DNA of 64,000 nt from contig NZ_JAHSPD010000001.1 of assembly GCF_020141465.1 (NCBI RefSeq), forward strand, positions 834,501 through 898,500. Direction: 5' to 3'. The stretch's first letter is position 1. Each line of letters begins with the position of its first letter. The notes below the pieces were generated by a model. It made no database searches, was not told the origin of the DNA, and saw only the letters and a list, made by a program, of their open reading frames with translations. The position numbers and the translations under genes were made by a program. The DNA is from Roseovarius carneus (lineage in GTDB: Bacteria > Pseudomonadota > Alphaproteobacteria > Rhodobacterales > Rhodobacteraceae). This document shows, one piece after another, positions 18,606 to 25,635 of the stretch.

Positions 18606-19670
18606 ATGCCAGAGTTTTGTAGCTTCCTTGTGTTTAGGCCCTGTGAAATTGATTTGATCCATTCAATTTGCGCCACTGCGAAATGGTCCACACGGGACAT
18701 TCCTGACCCATCAATGCGATATGCCTTCTCCCAAAGAGGAGGTATCAGCGAACTATCCCAAGCTAGTGCGTTGAAGGACATTAGTGTCCGACGCGAAGGA
18801 CAGCAAGGCGGAAGGTTGCTTCTGCTTGAGACAGGGCAAACCGAGGCTGACAATATTATCCAATTGGTCTGCGCAGCGAATGTCGTTCTTGAGGGGTTCC
18901 CGGTTATTAAAAACCCACCTACTTTCGGGTTCGAACTCTCTGACGACGAAGCAGATCGGGAAATAACCTTTGAGAACCTTTTTCGGAGAGATGTCCTCTT
19001 TCAATGGTTTACCTACCGTCATACGCTGCCAGTCGCGGTCGCCATCGCTGCTGAAGCTTGGCGGAACAAGAAGCTTGTCTATGCCATTCACAAGTTGGCA
19101 CAGAGCTACGAAACCGAGTGCGTGACGCCGTGGTCAATGCACCCTCGCAATGGGCAAGTGTTTGAAAAACACACCGACGATTTTGCCTCGCACGTAGGAA
19201 CGTCTGTGGCGATAAACCTTGCATATTCATCCATTGAGGAACTTGATCTTGGCGTGAAAGCGAGCGGTAAGATACCGCGATCAATTGGAGAAGGGACTTT
19301 CGTATGGAACCAGAAAGTTTTGGAGCCATTCAAGGCGCGTCTGCGAAATGCTGGGATTGATCCAGAAAGAACAATTGATTGGGTGACCCGTGGTGACCAA
19401 TCAGAAGTGAAAGTATATGATATGTTCAACCAGCTTTCAGAATATTCGGATGGGGTTGAGGTACGAGATCGAAAGGTTTCATTACCGGATGCGATCAATT
19501 TTAGCGAGTTTTTGCGCAACAAAATGACCGCCCACGCTTTTTCTTCAGATACCCAGCGTCTCGGGCCTTATGAGGTCTACAACGTTCAGCAAGTCGCAAG
19601 ATTTCTGATTTTGTCCAAGTGCAACCTTTGGAACACTCGGACCGAAGGACTTAGAAAACGCTACAACTAA
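18606..19670 (+). CDS. Orphan protein with HEPN-like C-terminal domain
   Basis: A 354-residue protein with clearly lower GC and different codon use than its neighbours. I do not recognise the N-terminal half, which begins MPEFCSFLVFRPCE. The C-terminal part (about residues 190-340) is helical. AINLAYSSIEELDL (202-215) resembles the first HEPN helix, and FLRNKMTAH (302-310) gives an R-X5-H motif with Asn after Arg, as in HEPN ribonucleases (R-X4-6-H). GGGGGA precedes the ATG at 18606. HEPN proteins act as RNases in toxin-antitoxin and antiviral systems. No partner gene is present, so a solitary abortive-infection-type protein is a hypothesis. Confidence 0.7.
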   Translation: MPEFCSFLVFRPCEIDLIHSICATAKWSTRDIPDPSMRYAFSQRGGISELSQASALKDISVRREGQQGGRLLLLETGQTEADNIIQLVCAANVVLEGFPVIKNPPTFGFELSDDEADREITFENLFRRDVLFQWFTYRHTLPVAVAIAAEAWRNKKLVYAIHKLAQSYETECVTPWSMHPRNGQVFEKHTDDFASHVGTSVAINLAYSSIEELDLGVKASGKIPRSIGEGTFVWNQKVLEPFKARLRNAGIDPERTIDWVTRGDQSEVKVYDMFNQLSEYSDGVEVRDRKVSLPDAINFSEFLRNKMTAHAFSSDTQRLGPYEVYNVQQVARFLILSKCNLWNTRTEGLRKRYN

Positions 19671-19831
19671 GCTCTCAGGTAGAAGCCGGACGCTGCCAGA
19701 CGCGACGATGGGCGTGTCCGCTTTGGGCTGGGAACGGTAGTTAGACCCCTTTAGCACAAAGGTCCGCTAAGGGCCGCAACCCGCACATTATCCCAAAAAC
19801 CACCCCTCCCCGTCTACCCCGCTATAAAAAC

Positions 19832-19869
19832 GGCAGCGGGTGCCGAGCCCTCGTCCGGCACCCGCTGCC
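19832..19869 (-). terminator. Terminator of ald
   Basis: A 14-base perfect stem, GGCAGCGGGTGCCG (19832-19845) with CGGCACCCGCTGCC (19856-19869), is followed on the minus strand by five T residues (19826-19830). It lies just after the ald stop. Confidence 0.92.
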
Positions 19870-19877
19870 CTAACTTT

Positions 19878-20996
19878 TCAGCCTTTCACAACCATTTGCG
19901 GCGAGATCACGTCGATCCCAAGGGCCTTGCCGACCGCATAATAGGCCAGCTGCCCCGCATGGACGTTCAGCCCTTCCAGAAGGTGCGGATCATCGGCGCA
20001 GGCCTGTTTCCAACCCTTATCGGCCAGCGCCAGCATGAAGGGCATCGTCGCGTTGCCCAAAGCGATGGTCGAGGTCCGGGCGACCGCGCCGGGCATGTTG
20101 GCCACACAGTAATGGATGATCCCGTCCACATCATAGATCGGGTCCTGATGCGTGGTGGCGCGCGAGGTCTCAAAACACCCGCCCTGATCAATCGCCACAT
20201 CCACCAGAACCGAGCCGGGCTTCATCGCGCCAAGCTGTGCGCGGCTGATCAATGTGGGGGCCGCCGCACCGGGGATCAGCACCGCGCCAATCACCATATC
20301 CATGCGCGGCAAAAGCTCCTCCACAGCGCCCTTGTCCGAAAACTGCGTCGTGAGCCGCCCCATGAACACATCATCGAGATACGAGAGGCGCGGCACGGAC
20401 CGGTCCAGCACGGTCACATTCGCGCCCATGCCCACGGCCACGCGGGCCGCCGCCGTGCCAACAACACCGCCGCCGATGATCGCCACATTCGCGGGTCGCA
20501 CACCGGGCACGCCGCCCATCAACACGCCGCTGCCACCATTGGCCTTTTGCAGCGCCCAAGACCCACTTTGCGGCGCGAGCCGCCCGGCCACCTCCGACAT
20601 AGGCGCCAGAAGGGGCAAGCCGCCATTGCGGTCCGTTACAGTTTCATAGGCAATCGCGGTGCAGCCCGAGGCGATCAGATCGCGGGTCTGCTCAGGGTCG
20701 GGGGCGAGGTGCAGATAGGTGAAGAGAAGCTGCCCCTCGCGCAGCATCTTGCGCTCGCCGGGCTGGGGTTCCTTGACCTTGACGATCATATCCGCGGTCG
20801 TAAAAATCTCCTCCGCAGTATCCGCAATAGCGGCCCCTGCGGCCTCGTAGTCGGCATCAGTAAATCCCGCGCCATTACCTGCCCCGGCCTGAATAAGAAC
20901 GCTGTGGCCATGCGCCACTGCCTCCATCGCGGCATTGGGCGTCATACCGACGCGAAATTCCTGTGGCTTGATCTCGGTTGGGCATCCGATCTTCAT
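19878..20996 (-). CDS. ald: Alanine dehydrogenase
   Basis: A 372-residue NAD-dependent alanine dehydrogenase (L-alanine to pyruvate and ammonia). The N-terminus MKIGCPTEIKPQEFRVGMTP is typical, the central NAD-binding motif is AIIGGGVVGTAAARVAVGMGA, and the conserved Lys and His positions lie in VKVKEPQPGE and LFTYLHLAPD. The gene is divergent from an Lrp/AsnC regulator, a standard arrangement in which the regulator controls ald in response to alanine. The start at 20996 follows GGAGGAGGAG. Confidence 0.96.
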   Translation of the reverse strand: MKIGCPTEIKPQEFRVGMTPNAAMEAVAHGHSVLIQAGAGNGAGFTDADYEAAGAAIADTAEEIFTTADMIVKVKEPQPGERKMLREGQLLFTYLHLAPDPEQTRDLIASGCTAIAYETVTDRNGGLPLLAPMSEVAGRLAPQSGSWALQKANGGSGVLMGGVPGVRPANVAIIGGGVVGTAAARVAVGMGANVTVLDRSVPRLSYLDDVFMGRLTTQFSDKGAVEELLPRMDMVIGAVLIPGAAAPTLISRAQLGAMKPGSVLVDVAIDQGGCFETSRATTHQDPIYDVDGIIHYCVANMPGAVARTSTIALGNATMPFMLALADKGWKQACADDPHLLEGLNVHAGQLAYYAVGKALGIDVISPQMVVKG

Positions 20997-21040
20997 CTGG
21001 GGTCTCCTCCTCCTGATATTTTCCGTTCTGCGCCGTTTGA

Positions 21041-21067
21041 CGCGCAATTGGCTTGAAATATTGCGCG
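21041..21067. promoter_or_regulatory. Inverted repeat between ald and lrp
   Basis: CGCGCAAT (21041-21048) and ATTGCGCG (21060-21067) form a perfect inverted repeat with an 11-base AT-rich spacer. It is centred about 58 bases from the ald start in the divergent ald/lrp region. Lrp-type regulators bind such dyads with AT-rich centres. Confidence 0.5.
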
Positions 21068-21132
21068 CCGAATGCTGTTCTAGCGCAAGTTTACACCGCT
21101 TAGTGGTCCAAATTGTGAAAGGTCTTGCAATA

Positions 21133-21591
21133 ATGTCGCTAGATACGATTGATCGTCGTCTGCTCGCTGTACTGCAAAAGCGCGGACGGATTTCCAACGC
21201 CGATTTGGCTGAGGTGGTGAACCTCTCGGCCAGCGCGTGCCACCGCCGCGTGCAGCGGCTTGAGGCGGATGGCTATATCTCGGGCTATGTGGCGCTGCTC
21301 AACGCGCATAAACTGGGCGTGCCTGCCACGGTGTTCGTCGAGATCACCCTCGCCACCCAAGCCGACGGCGTGCTGGAGGCGTTTGAGAAGGCCGTAGCCC
21401 GCATCCCCGATGTGCTGGAATGTCACCTGACCGCAGGCACCGCTGACTACATCATGAAGATCGTGGCCGAAAATACCGAAGATTTCGCCCGTATCCACCG
21501 CCAATACCTGACCCGCCTGCCGGGCGTAGCAAAGATGCAAAGCAGTTTTGCTCTCAGGACCGTGTGCAAGACGACCGCGCTGCCGCTCTAA
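21133..21591 (+). CDS. Lrp/AsnC-family regulator of alanine dehydrogenase
   Basis: A 152-residue Lrp/AsnC protein. The N-terminal helix-turn-helix is in DTIDRRLLAVLQKRGRISNA to ACHRRVQRLEADGYI. The C-terminal RAM domain (about residues 65-145) includes LECHLTAGTADYIMKI, which forms the amino-acid-binding octamer interface. The divergent ald gene is the probable target, and it is commonly named AldR in this setting. The ATG at 21133 follows AAAGG. Confidence 0.9.
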   Translation: MSLDTIDRRLLAVLQKRGRISNADLAEVVNLSASACHRRVQRLEADGYISGYVALLNAHKLGVPATVFVEITLATQADGVLEAFEKAVARIPDVLECHLTAGTADYIMKIVAENTEDFARIHRQYLTRLPGVAKMQSSFALRTVCKTTALPL

Positions 21592-21603
21592 CGCAGAGAC
21601 GTT

Positions 21604-21680
21604 GACCTATGGTCACCTCGCGTCTATCTGAAACCAAGAGGGTTGCCCCTCGCGTCATCATCACACCGGGACAGCCCGGT
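21604..21680 (+). other. Leader with three small hairpins before the SMR exporter gene
   Basis: Three simple hairpins follow each other: GACC-TAT-GGTC (21604-21614), GAGGG-TTGC-CCCTC (21638-21651) and ACCGGG-ACAG-CCCGGT (21665-21680). The last ends 20 bases before the start of the exporter gene. Guanidine-II (mini-ykkC) riboswitches in front of such exporters also consist of short hairpins, but with ACGR loops. Here the third loop is ACAG and the second TTGC, so this is not a standard match. Confidence 0.35.
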
Positions 21681-21700
21681 ATTGTAGAAAAGGCTGTCTC

Positions 21701-22024
21701 ATGGCTTGGATGTATCTGATTATCGCGGGTCTTCTGGAAATCGTCTGGGCGTTTTTCATGAAGAAATCCATGGGCTTCACCCTCCTGGTGCCCAGCATCA
21801 TCACAATCGTCACGATGGTGATCAGCTTTGGCCTTCTGTCGCTTGCGATGCGGACCCTGCCGCTTGGCACGGCCTATGCGGTCTGGGTCGGGATTGGCGC
21901 GTTCGGCGCATTTGTTCTGGGCGTGGTCCTGCTGGGCGAAGCACTCACCCCGATGCGCGTTGCGGCGGCAGGGCTGATTGTCATGGGCATCATCTTGATG
22001 AAAGTCTCAAGCATGACAGAATAG
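21701..22024 (+). CDS. sugE: SMR-family exporter, SugE/Gdx type (guanidinium exporter)
   Basis: A 107-residue four-helix small multidrug resistance protein. The essential Glu lies in the first helix (IAGLLEIVWAFFMKKSMGFT, Glu13). The WAFFMKKS segment and GTAYAVWVGIGAFGA in helix 3 are typical of the SugE/Gdx subgroup, which exports guanidinium in exchange for protons, rather than of the EmrE subgroup of drug pumps. It works as an antiparallel dimer in the inner membrane, so a single gene suffices. Downstream is an unrelated quinone oxidoreductase, 77 bases away. Confidence 0.9.
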   Translation: MAWMYLIIAGLLEIVWAFFMKKSMGFTLLVPSIITIVTMVISFGLLSLAMRTLPLGTAYAVWVGIGAFGAFVLGVVLLGEALTPMRVAAAGLIVMGIILMKVSSMTE

Positions 22025-22101
22025 GCGGGGAGGGCTGCGTCTCTTCGCAAATTGAAAAGCCCCAATGTATCCACTGGGCAGACATTCCAAAAGGACCTGA
22101 C

Positions 22102-23076
22102 ATGGCACTCACCGCAATCATCGAAGCCTATGGCGGACCAGAGCAATTCAAACTGGTGGAGCGCGATGTGGGCGCGCCCGCAGCCGGTGAGGTGCGGATC
22201 GCGCACAAAGCGGTCGGCCTGAACTTCATTGACGTCTACCAGCGCACAGGCCTTTACCCACTGAACCTGCCCCATGCGATGGGTATGGAGGCGGCGGGGG
22301 TGATCGACGCCGTGGGTGAGGGTGTTACGCATCTGAAGGTCGGGGATCGCGCGGCTTACGCGTCCCAACCGCCCGGTGCCTATTCAGAGGCGCGCGTCAT
22401 GCCTGCCGCTCAAGTCTGTCCGCTGCCAGATGGGATTTCCTTTGAGGAAGGGGCCGCGATGATGCTTAAGGGCATGACGGTCGAGTATCTCTTCCACCGC
22501 ACAACGCCCCTGAAACGCGGCGATACGGTCCTGTTTCATGCCGCAGCGGGCGGCGTGGGTCTGCTGGCCTGCCAATGGGCCCGCGCGCAAGGAATCACGC
22601 TGATCGGCACCGCCGGAACGGATGCGAAATGTCAGCTCGCCCTCGATCATGGTGCCACACATTGCCTCAATTACCGCGAGGAAGATTGGTCGGCGCAGGC
22701 GCGCGACCTGACCGGCGGTGCAGGCGTCGACGCGGTGATGGACGCGGTGGGCAAGGACACGTTTGACGGCTCGCTCAATGCGTTGAAGCCGCTGGGCATG
22801 ATGATTTCTTTTGGCGCAGCCTCAGGCCCTGTGCCACCCATTGATGTGGGTATTTTGGGCAAAAAAGGCTCGCTCAAGCTCACCCGCCCCACGCTTTTCA
22901 CCCATATCGGCGATCACGCAACCTGTCAGGCGATGGCGCGGCATCTGGGCGAAAAGGTGTTATCGGGGGATGTGAAAATCAATATCGGCCAAAGATTCGA
23001 TCTGCGCGATGTGGCCAAGGCGCATGAGGCGCTGGAAGCGCGTCAGACAACGGGCAGCACGATATTGGAAATCTAG
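22102..23076 (+). CDS. NADPH:quinone oxidoreductase (zinc-free MDR family)
   Basis: A 324-residue medium-chain dehydrogenase/reductase of the quinone reductase (QorA) type. It has the GroES-like N-terminal domain (KAVGLNFIDVYQRTGLYP), the cofactor motif HAAAGGVGLLACQWA and a Rossmann domain. The catalytic and structural zinc ligands of alcohol dehydrogenases are missing, as expected for the subgroup. It should reduce quinones with NADPH in the cytoplasm. AAAAGGA precedes the start at 22102. Confidence 0.9.
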   Translation: MALTAIIEAYGGPEQFKLVERDVGAPAAGEVRIAHKAVGLNFIDVYQRTGLYPLNLPHAMGMEAAGVIDAVGEGVTHLKVGDRAAYASQPPGAYSEARVMPAAQVCPLPDGISFEEGAAMMLKGMTVEYLFHRTTPLKRGDTVLFHAAAGGVGLLACQWARAQGITLIGTAGTDAKCQLALDHGATHCLNYREEDWSAQARDLTGGAGVDAVMDAVGKDTFDGSLNALKPLGMMISFGAASGPVPPIDVGILGKKGSLKLTRPTLFTHIGDHATCQAMARHLGEKVLSGDVKINIGQRFDLRDVAKAHEALEARQTTGSTILEI

Positions 23077-23091
23077 CGCACCCCGCGCGGG

Positions 23092-23268
23092 TCATTTCTT
23101 GTCGCGGGCCGCTTTTTCTTCCTTTGTCAGCTTATTTTGCCAGACATTCTTGCTCAGCCCAAGTTCGGGCGCGAGGGGCTTTGTCTTGCCTTTGCTGACT
23201 TTGCCGCCCTTGTTCAGGAAGTCCTGAATAAGAGCCTCATCCGTGGTGGGTTTGGGGACTTTTTTCAT
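23092..23268 (-). CDS. Small basic Lys-rich protein (58 residues)
   Basis: A 58-codon gene on the minus strand from ATG at 23268 to TGA at 23092. The product begins MKKVPKPTTDEALIQDFLNK, is very rich in Lys (ending KAARDKK), and contains GLSKNVWQNKLTKEEK. It lies 40 bases downstream of the acyltransferase gene in the same direction, so it is probably co-transcribed. The even amino-acid composition and sensible codon use support a real gene. I know no function; a nucleic-acid-binding role would fit the charge. Confidence 0.65.
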   Translation of the reverse strand: MKKVPKPTTDEALIQDFLNKGGKVSKGKTKPLAPELGLSKNVWQNKLTKEEKAARDKK

Positions 23269-23308
23269 AGCTCAAAGCCTAACTCCTGCGCGACAGTCAG
23301 GCAAGCCA

Positions 23309-24184
23309 TCACGTACCGTCCCACCGTTTGAGCATCCAATACCATTGATCTGGATGCGCGAGGATACGCGCCGAAAGGCTGTCATTGAAAGCGCGGGTCA
23401 TGGTGATCGCATCCGAGGGCGCAATAGGCGCCTCAAATTCCACATCGAAACTGTGCCCATCGCCGGTGCGAATTCCATAGGCAGGGATCATCGGCAAGTC
23501 GTATTTCAACGCAAGCTGGGCCGCCGAGAGAGAGGTGAGCGCATCCACCCCACAAAACGGTATCGGCACGCCTTCGGCATATTTTTCATCCAGCAGGATC
23601 GACACGATCCCACCCCCGCGCAGATGCCGCACCAGCGCCTTGGTCCCCACACGCCCCGTGGCCAGAATGGGCATACCCCCCGCCTCAATCCCTGCGCGCA
23701 GACGGCGCTCATAGTGGCGGTTCTTGTTGGGGCGATAGACGGCACCGCTCTCCATCCCGTGCATCTTGATCACGGCGCGCACGGCCTCCCATTGCCCGAA
23801 ATGGCCCGAGACGATGATCGCGCCGCGCCCGGCCATATGCGCCTCTTTCAGCGCATCAAGACCGGGGCCAGACGCGCTGAATTTATGGTGCTGGGTGGCA
23901 AACTCCCCGCCATGATAAATCTCAAACAGGGTCTGGCCCATATTGCGGCCCATAGCACGGCCCATCTGCGCCCGCGCACTGCGCTTCATGTCGGGGAACA
24001 CGCGCCGCGCCTCACGATCAAACTTGCGGCCCGCAGGCGGAAACCACCGCATCACGGCCTCCAATGTCGCGCCAAGCCCGCGCGAGCGTACATCGAACGC
24101 ATGCCACCGAAACGCCGTCAGCGCCGACCACAAAGGCAGGTATCGGGCATGGCTGAGAACCGATTTGAAAGGGCGGGAGAACAT
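23309..24184 (-). CDS. Lipid A lauroyl/myristoyl-type acyltransferase (LpxL/HtrB family)
   Basis: A 291-residue protein of the LpxL/LpxM family. The catalytic HX4E motif is in SGHFGQWEAVR (about residues 128-138), followed by YRPNKNRHYERRLRAG with the conserved Arg/Asn residues and the LLDEKYAEGVPIPFCG segment. Family members add secondary acyl chains to lipid A at the inner membrane. It is slightly short, and lacks a strong N-terminal membrane anchor. An ornithine- or other lipid acyltransferase is possible. The start at 24184 is the first Met of the frame. Confidence 0.82.
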   Translation of the reverse strand: MFSRPFKSVLSHARYLPLWSALTAFRWHAFDVRSRGLGATLEAVMRWFPPAGRKFDREARRVFPDMKRSARAQMGRAMGRNMGQTLFEIYHGGEFATQHHKFSASGPGLDALKEAHMAGRGAIIVSGHFGQWEAVRAVIKMHGMESGAVYRPNKNRHYERRLRAGIEAGGMPILATGRVGTKALVRHLRGGGIVSILLDEKYAEGVPIPFCGVDALTSLSAAQLALKYDLPMIPAYGIRTGDGHSFDVEFEAPIAPSDAITMTRAFNDSLSARILAHPDQWYWMLKRWDGT

Positions 24185-24285
24185 GGCCCCGTATGATCGG
24201 GTTTGGCCAAAAGGCCAAATGGAAAACGCGGTAGGATGGGCTTACGATCCCAAAGAACCATTCAGGCAATCATGCCTTCTTGGGG

Positions 24286-25443
24286 TTAGCGCGGCTCCTG
24301 AACAATCTTCAGCAGCGATGGGAAAGCATAAAGACCGGGCGCGCGTCCAGCAGGCGGCTCAAGTACTGTAATCAGCCCTGCCTCCTGCAATTTGCGGGTA
24401 AATGTATGTGCCGTTGGCTTTGGAATCCCAGCGTTTCTCGTAAACCGGTTGTTTCTGAATATGGGGTTTGCAAAAATAAAATCCAAAGCGTTTACAGACC
24501 ATTGAGAGCGCAGCACGTCACGAAACTGCTCACGCATGTGGTCGTAATGTGCCTGTATGCTACCCACCATCGCAAGGTTTTCATTCGCCTGAGAGCCGAG
24601 CGCCTCAAGGAAAAAGTGGCACCAGCTCGTCCAATCATTCTCGGACGAAACCGCCCGCATACGAGCGATATATTCGTCCTTGTGACGCTCAAAATAGTCA
24701 CTGACAAAAAACCGTGGGGCGCTGAGAACATCTTGCTGCCACAACATCAACGTGATCAACATTCGCCCCACCCGCCCATTGCCATCCTCAAACGGATGTA
24801 ATGCCTCAAATTCTGCGTGGGCAATGGCGGTTTTCAGGAGCGGCATCATATCACTGTCAGTAATGAACCCGACAAGAGAATTCATTGCGTCAGGCAGATC
24901 ATGCGCGTTGATCGGAATGAACTTGATTTTTCTTTGCGGTCGGTCGCCAACATAGTTCTGGTCCAGTTTATACTGTCCCGGTCGCTTTTCCGCGCCACGG
25001 CCATGGCTCAGCAGAACCCGGTGGGCCGATTTAATTAAATGCTCTGATATTTTGTAACCATCAGCGATCTGCTTCTCCGCCTGACGCAGGGCGCGGGCGT
25101 AAAGCGCGACTTCCAAAGTATCGTTTCGCTGGATTGGTGCGGGCGTGTCTTCGTCCGCATCAGCCTCAAGGCGCAGGACCTCTTCAATTGTGGAAATCGT
25201 GCCTTCCATCCGCGATGAAACAACTGCATCACGGGCCCGCAATGGGGCAAGCAATAGCTCGCTATTCGGAAGCTGTCTGAGCAACGTGTCGTATTTGGTA
25301 AGCGACATTAACGCTGCGGCAAATGGCTTTTGCAAGAGGTTGAGGTCAGGGGCAGGGGGTGGAAATACTCCATAGTGGTAGTCCACAGCCTCAGAACTGT
25401 CATATGTTGTGTTGTGTATAAGAATTTCAGTTTTACCGACCAT
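24286..25443 (-). CDS. Class II Fic-domain AMP transferase with N-terminal inhibitory helix
   Basis: A 385-residue Fic protein. The catalytic motif is HPFEDGNGRVGR (HPFX[D/E]GNGR). The N-terminal part contains SSRMEG, which fits the (S/T)XXXE(G/N) inhibitory helix, placing it in class II (self-inhibited). The first 70 residues resemble the Fic_N region and the last 70 a winged helix (AGIPKPTAHTFTRKLQEAGL). The family transfers AMP from ATP to Ser, Thr or Tyr hydroxyls of target proteins. Composition is lower in GC than neighbours. The ATG at 25443 is chosen; a TTG at 25479 is possible but has no advantage. Confidence 0.9.
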   Translation of the reverse strand: MVGKTEILIHNTTYDSSEAVDYHYGVFPPPAPDLNLLQKPFAAALMSLTKYDTLLRQLPNSELLLAPLRARDAVVSSRMEGTISTIEEVLRLEADADEDTPAPIQRNDTLEVALYARALRQAEKQIADGYKISEHLIKSAHRVLLSHGRGAEKRPGQYKLDQNYVGDRPQRKIKFIPINAHDLPDAMNSLVGFITDSDMMPLLKTAIAHAEFEALHPFEDGNGRVGRMLITLMLWQQDVLSAPRFFVSDYFERHKDEYIARMRAVSSENDWTSWCHFFLEALGSQANENLAMVGSIQAHYDHMREQFRDVLRSQWSVNALDFIFANPIFRNNRFTRNAGIPKPTAHTFTRKLQEAGLITVLEPPAGRAPGLYAFPSLLKIVQEPR

Positions 25444-25484
25444 AGAGCTTCTTATAGCCTCAAAGATATACACAAACAATATTG

Positions 25485-25515
25485 ATTATAAGATTACCCA
25501 TTTTAGTATACTCAA
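25485..25515 (-). promoter_or_regulatory. Candidate promoter of the Fic gene
   Basis: On the minus strand a perfect TATAAT (25485-25490) has TTGAGT (25510-25515) 19 bases upstream, in an unusually AT-rich stretch about 42 bases before the gene start. The spacer is long, so strength is uncertain. Confidence 0.4.
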
Positions 25516-25583
25516 AAATAATTGTGTTTAGGATCAACATCTCATCGGGTTTTGTATCTGCAATTCAGCAAACCACCTAACAC

Positions 25584-25616
25584 AAAAGGCCCCGCGCGTC
25601 TCCGCCGGGGCCTTTT
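25584..25616 (-). terminator. Terminator of pnp
   Basis: AAAAGGCCCCG (25584-25594) pairs with CGGGGCCTTTT (25606-25616) around an 11-base loop. On the minus strand it ends in TTTT just after the pnp stop codon. Confidence 0.92.
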
Positions 25617-25635
25617 CCAATCTTAAATCTGACGA

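Noticed and set aside
19680..19790. Region with repeated GTCCGCT words after the HEPN-like gene, possibly a dispersed repeat
   Set aside because: The copies are short and imperfect, and no clear unit or ends could be defined.
21604..21680. Guanidine-II (mini-ykkC) riboswitch before sugE
   Set aside because: The loops are TAT, TTGC and ACAG, none with the required ACGR, so it is listed only as a structured leader.
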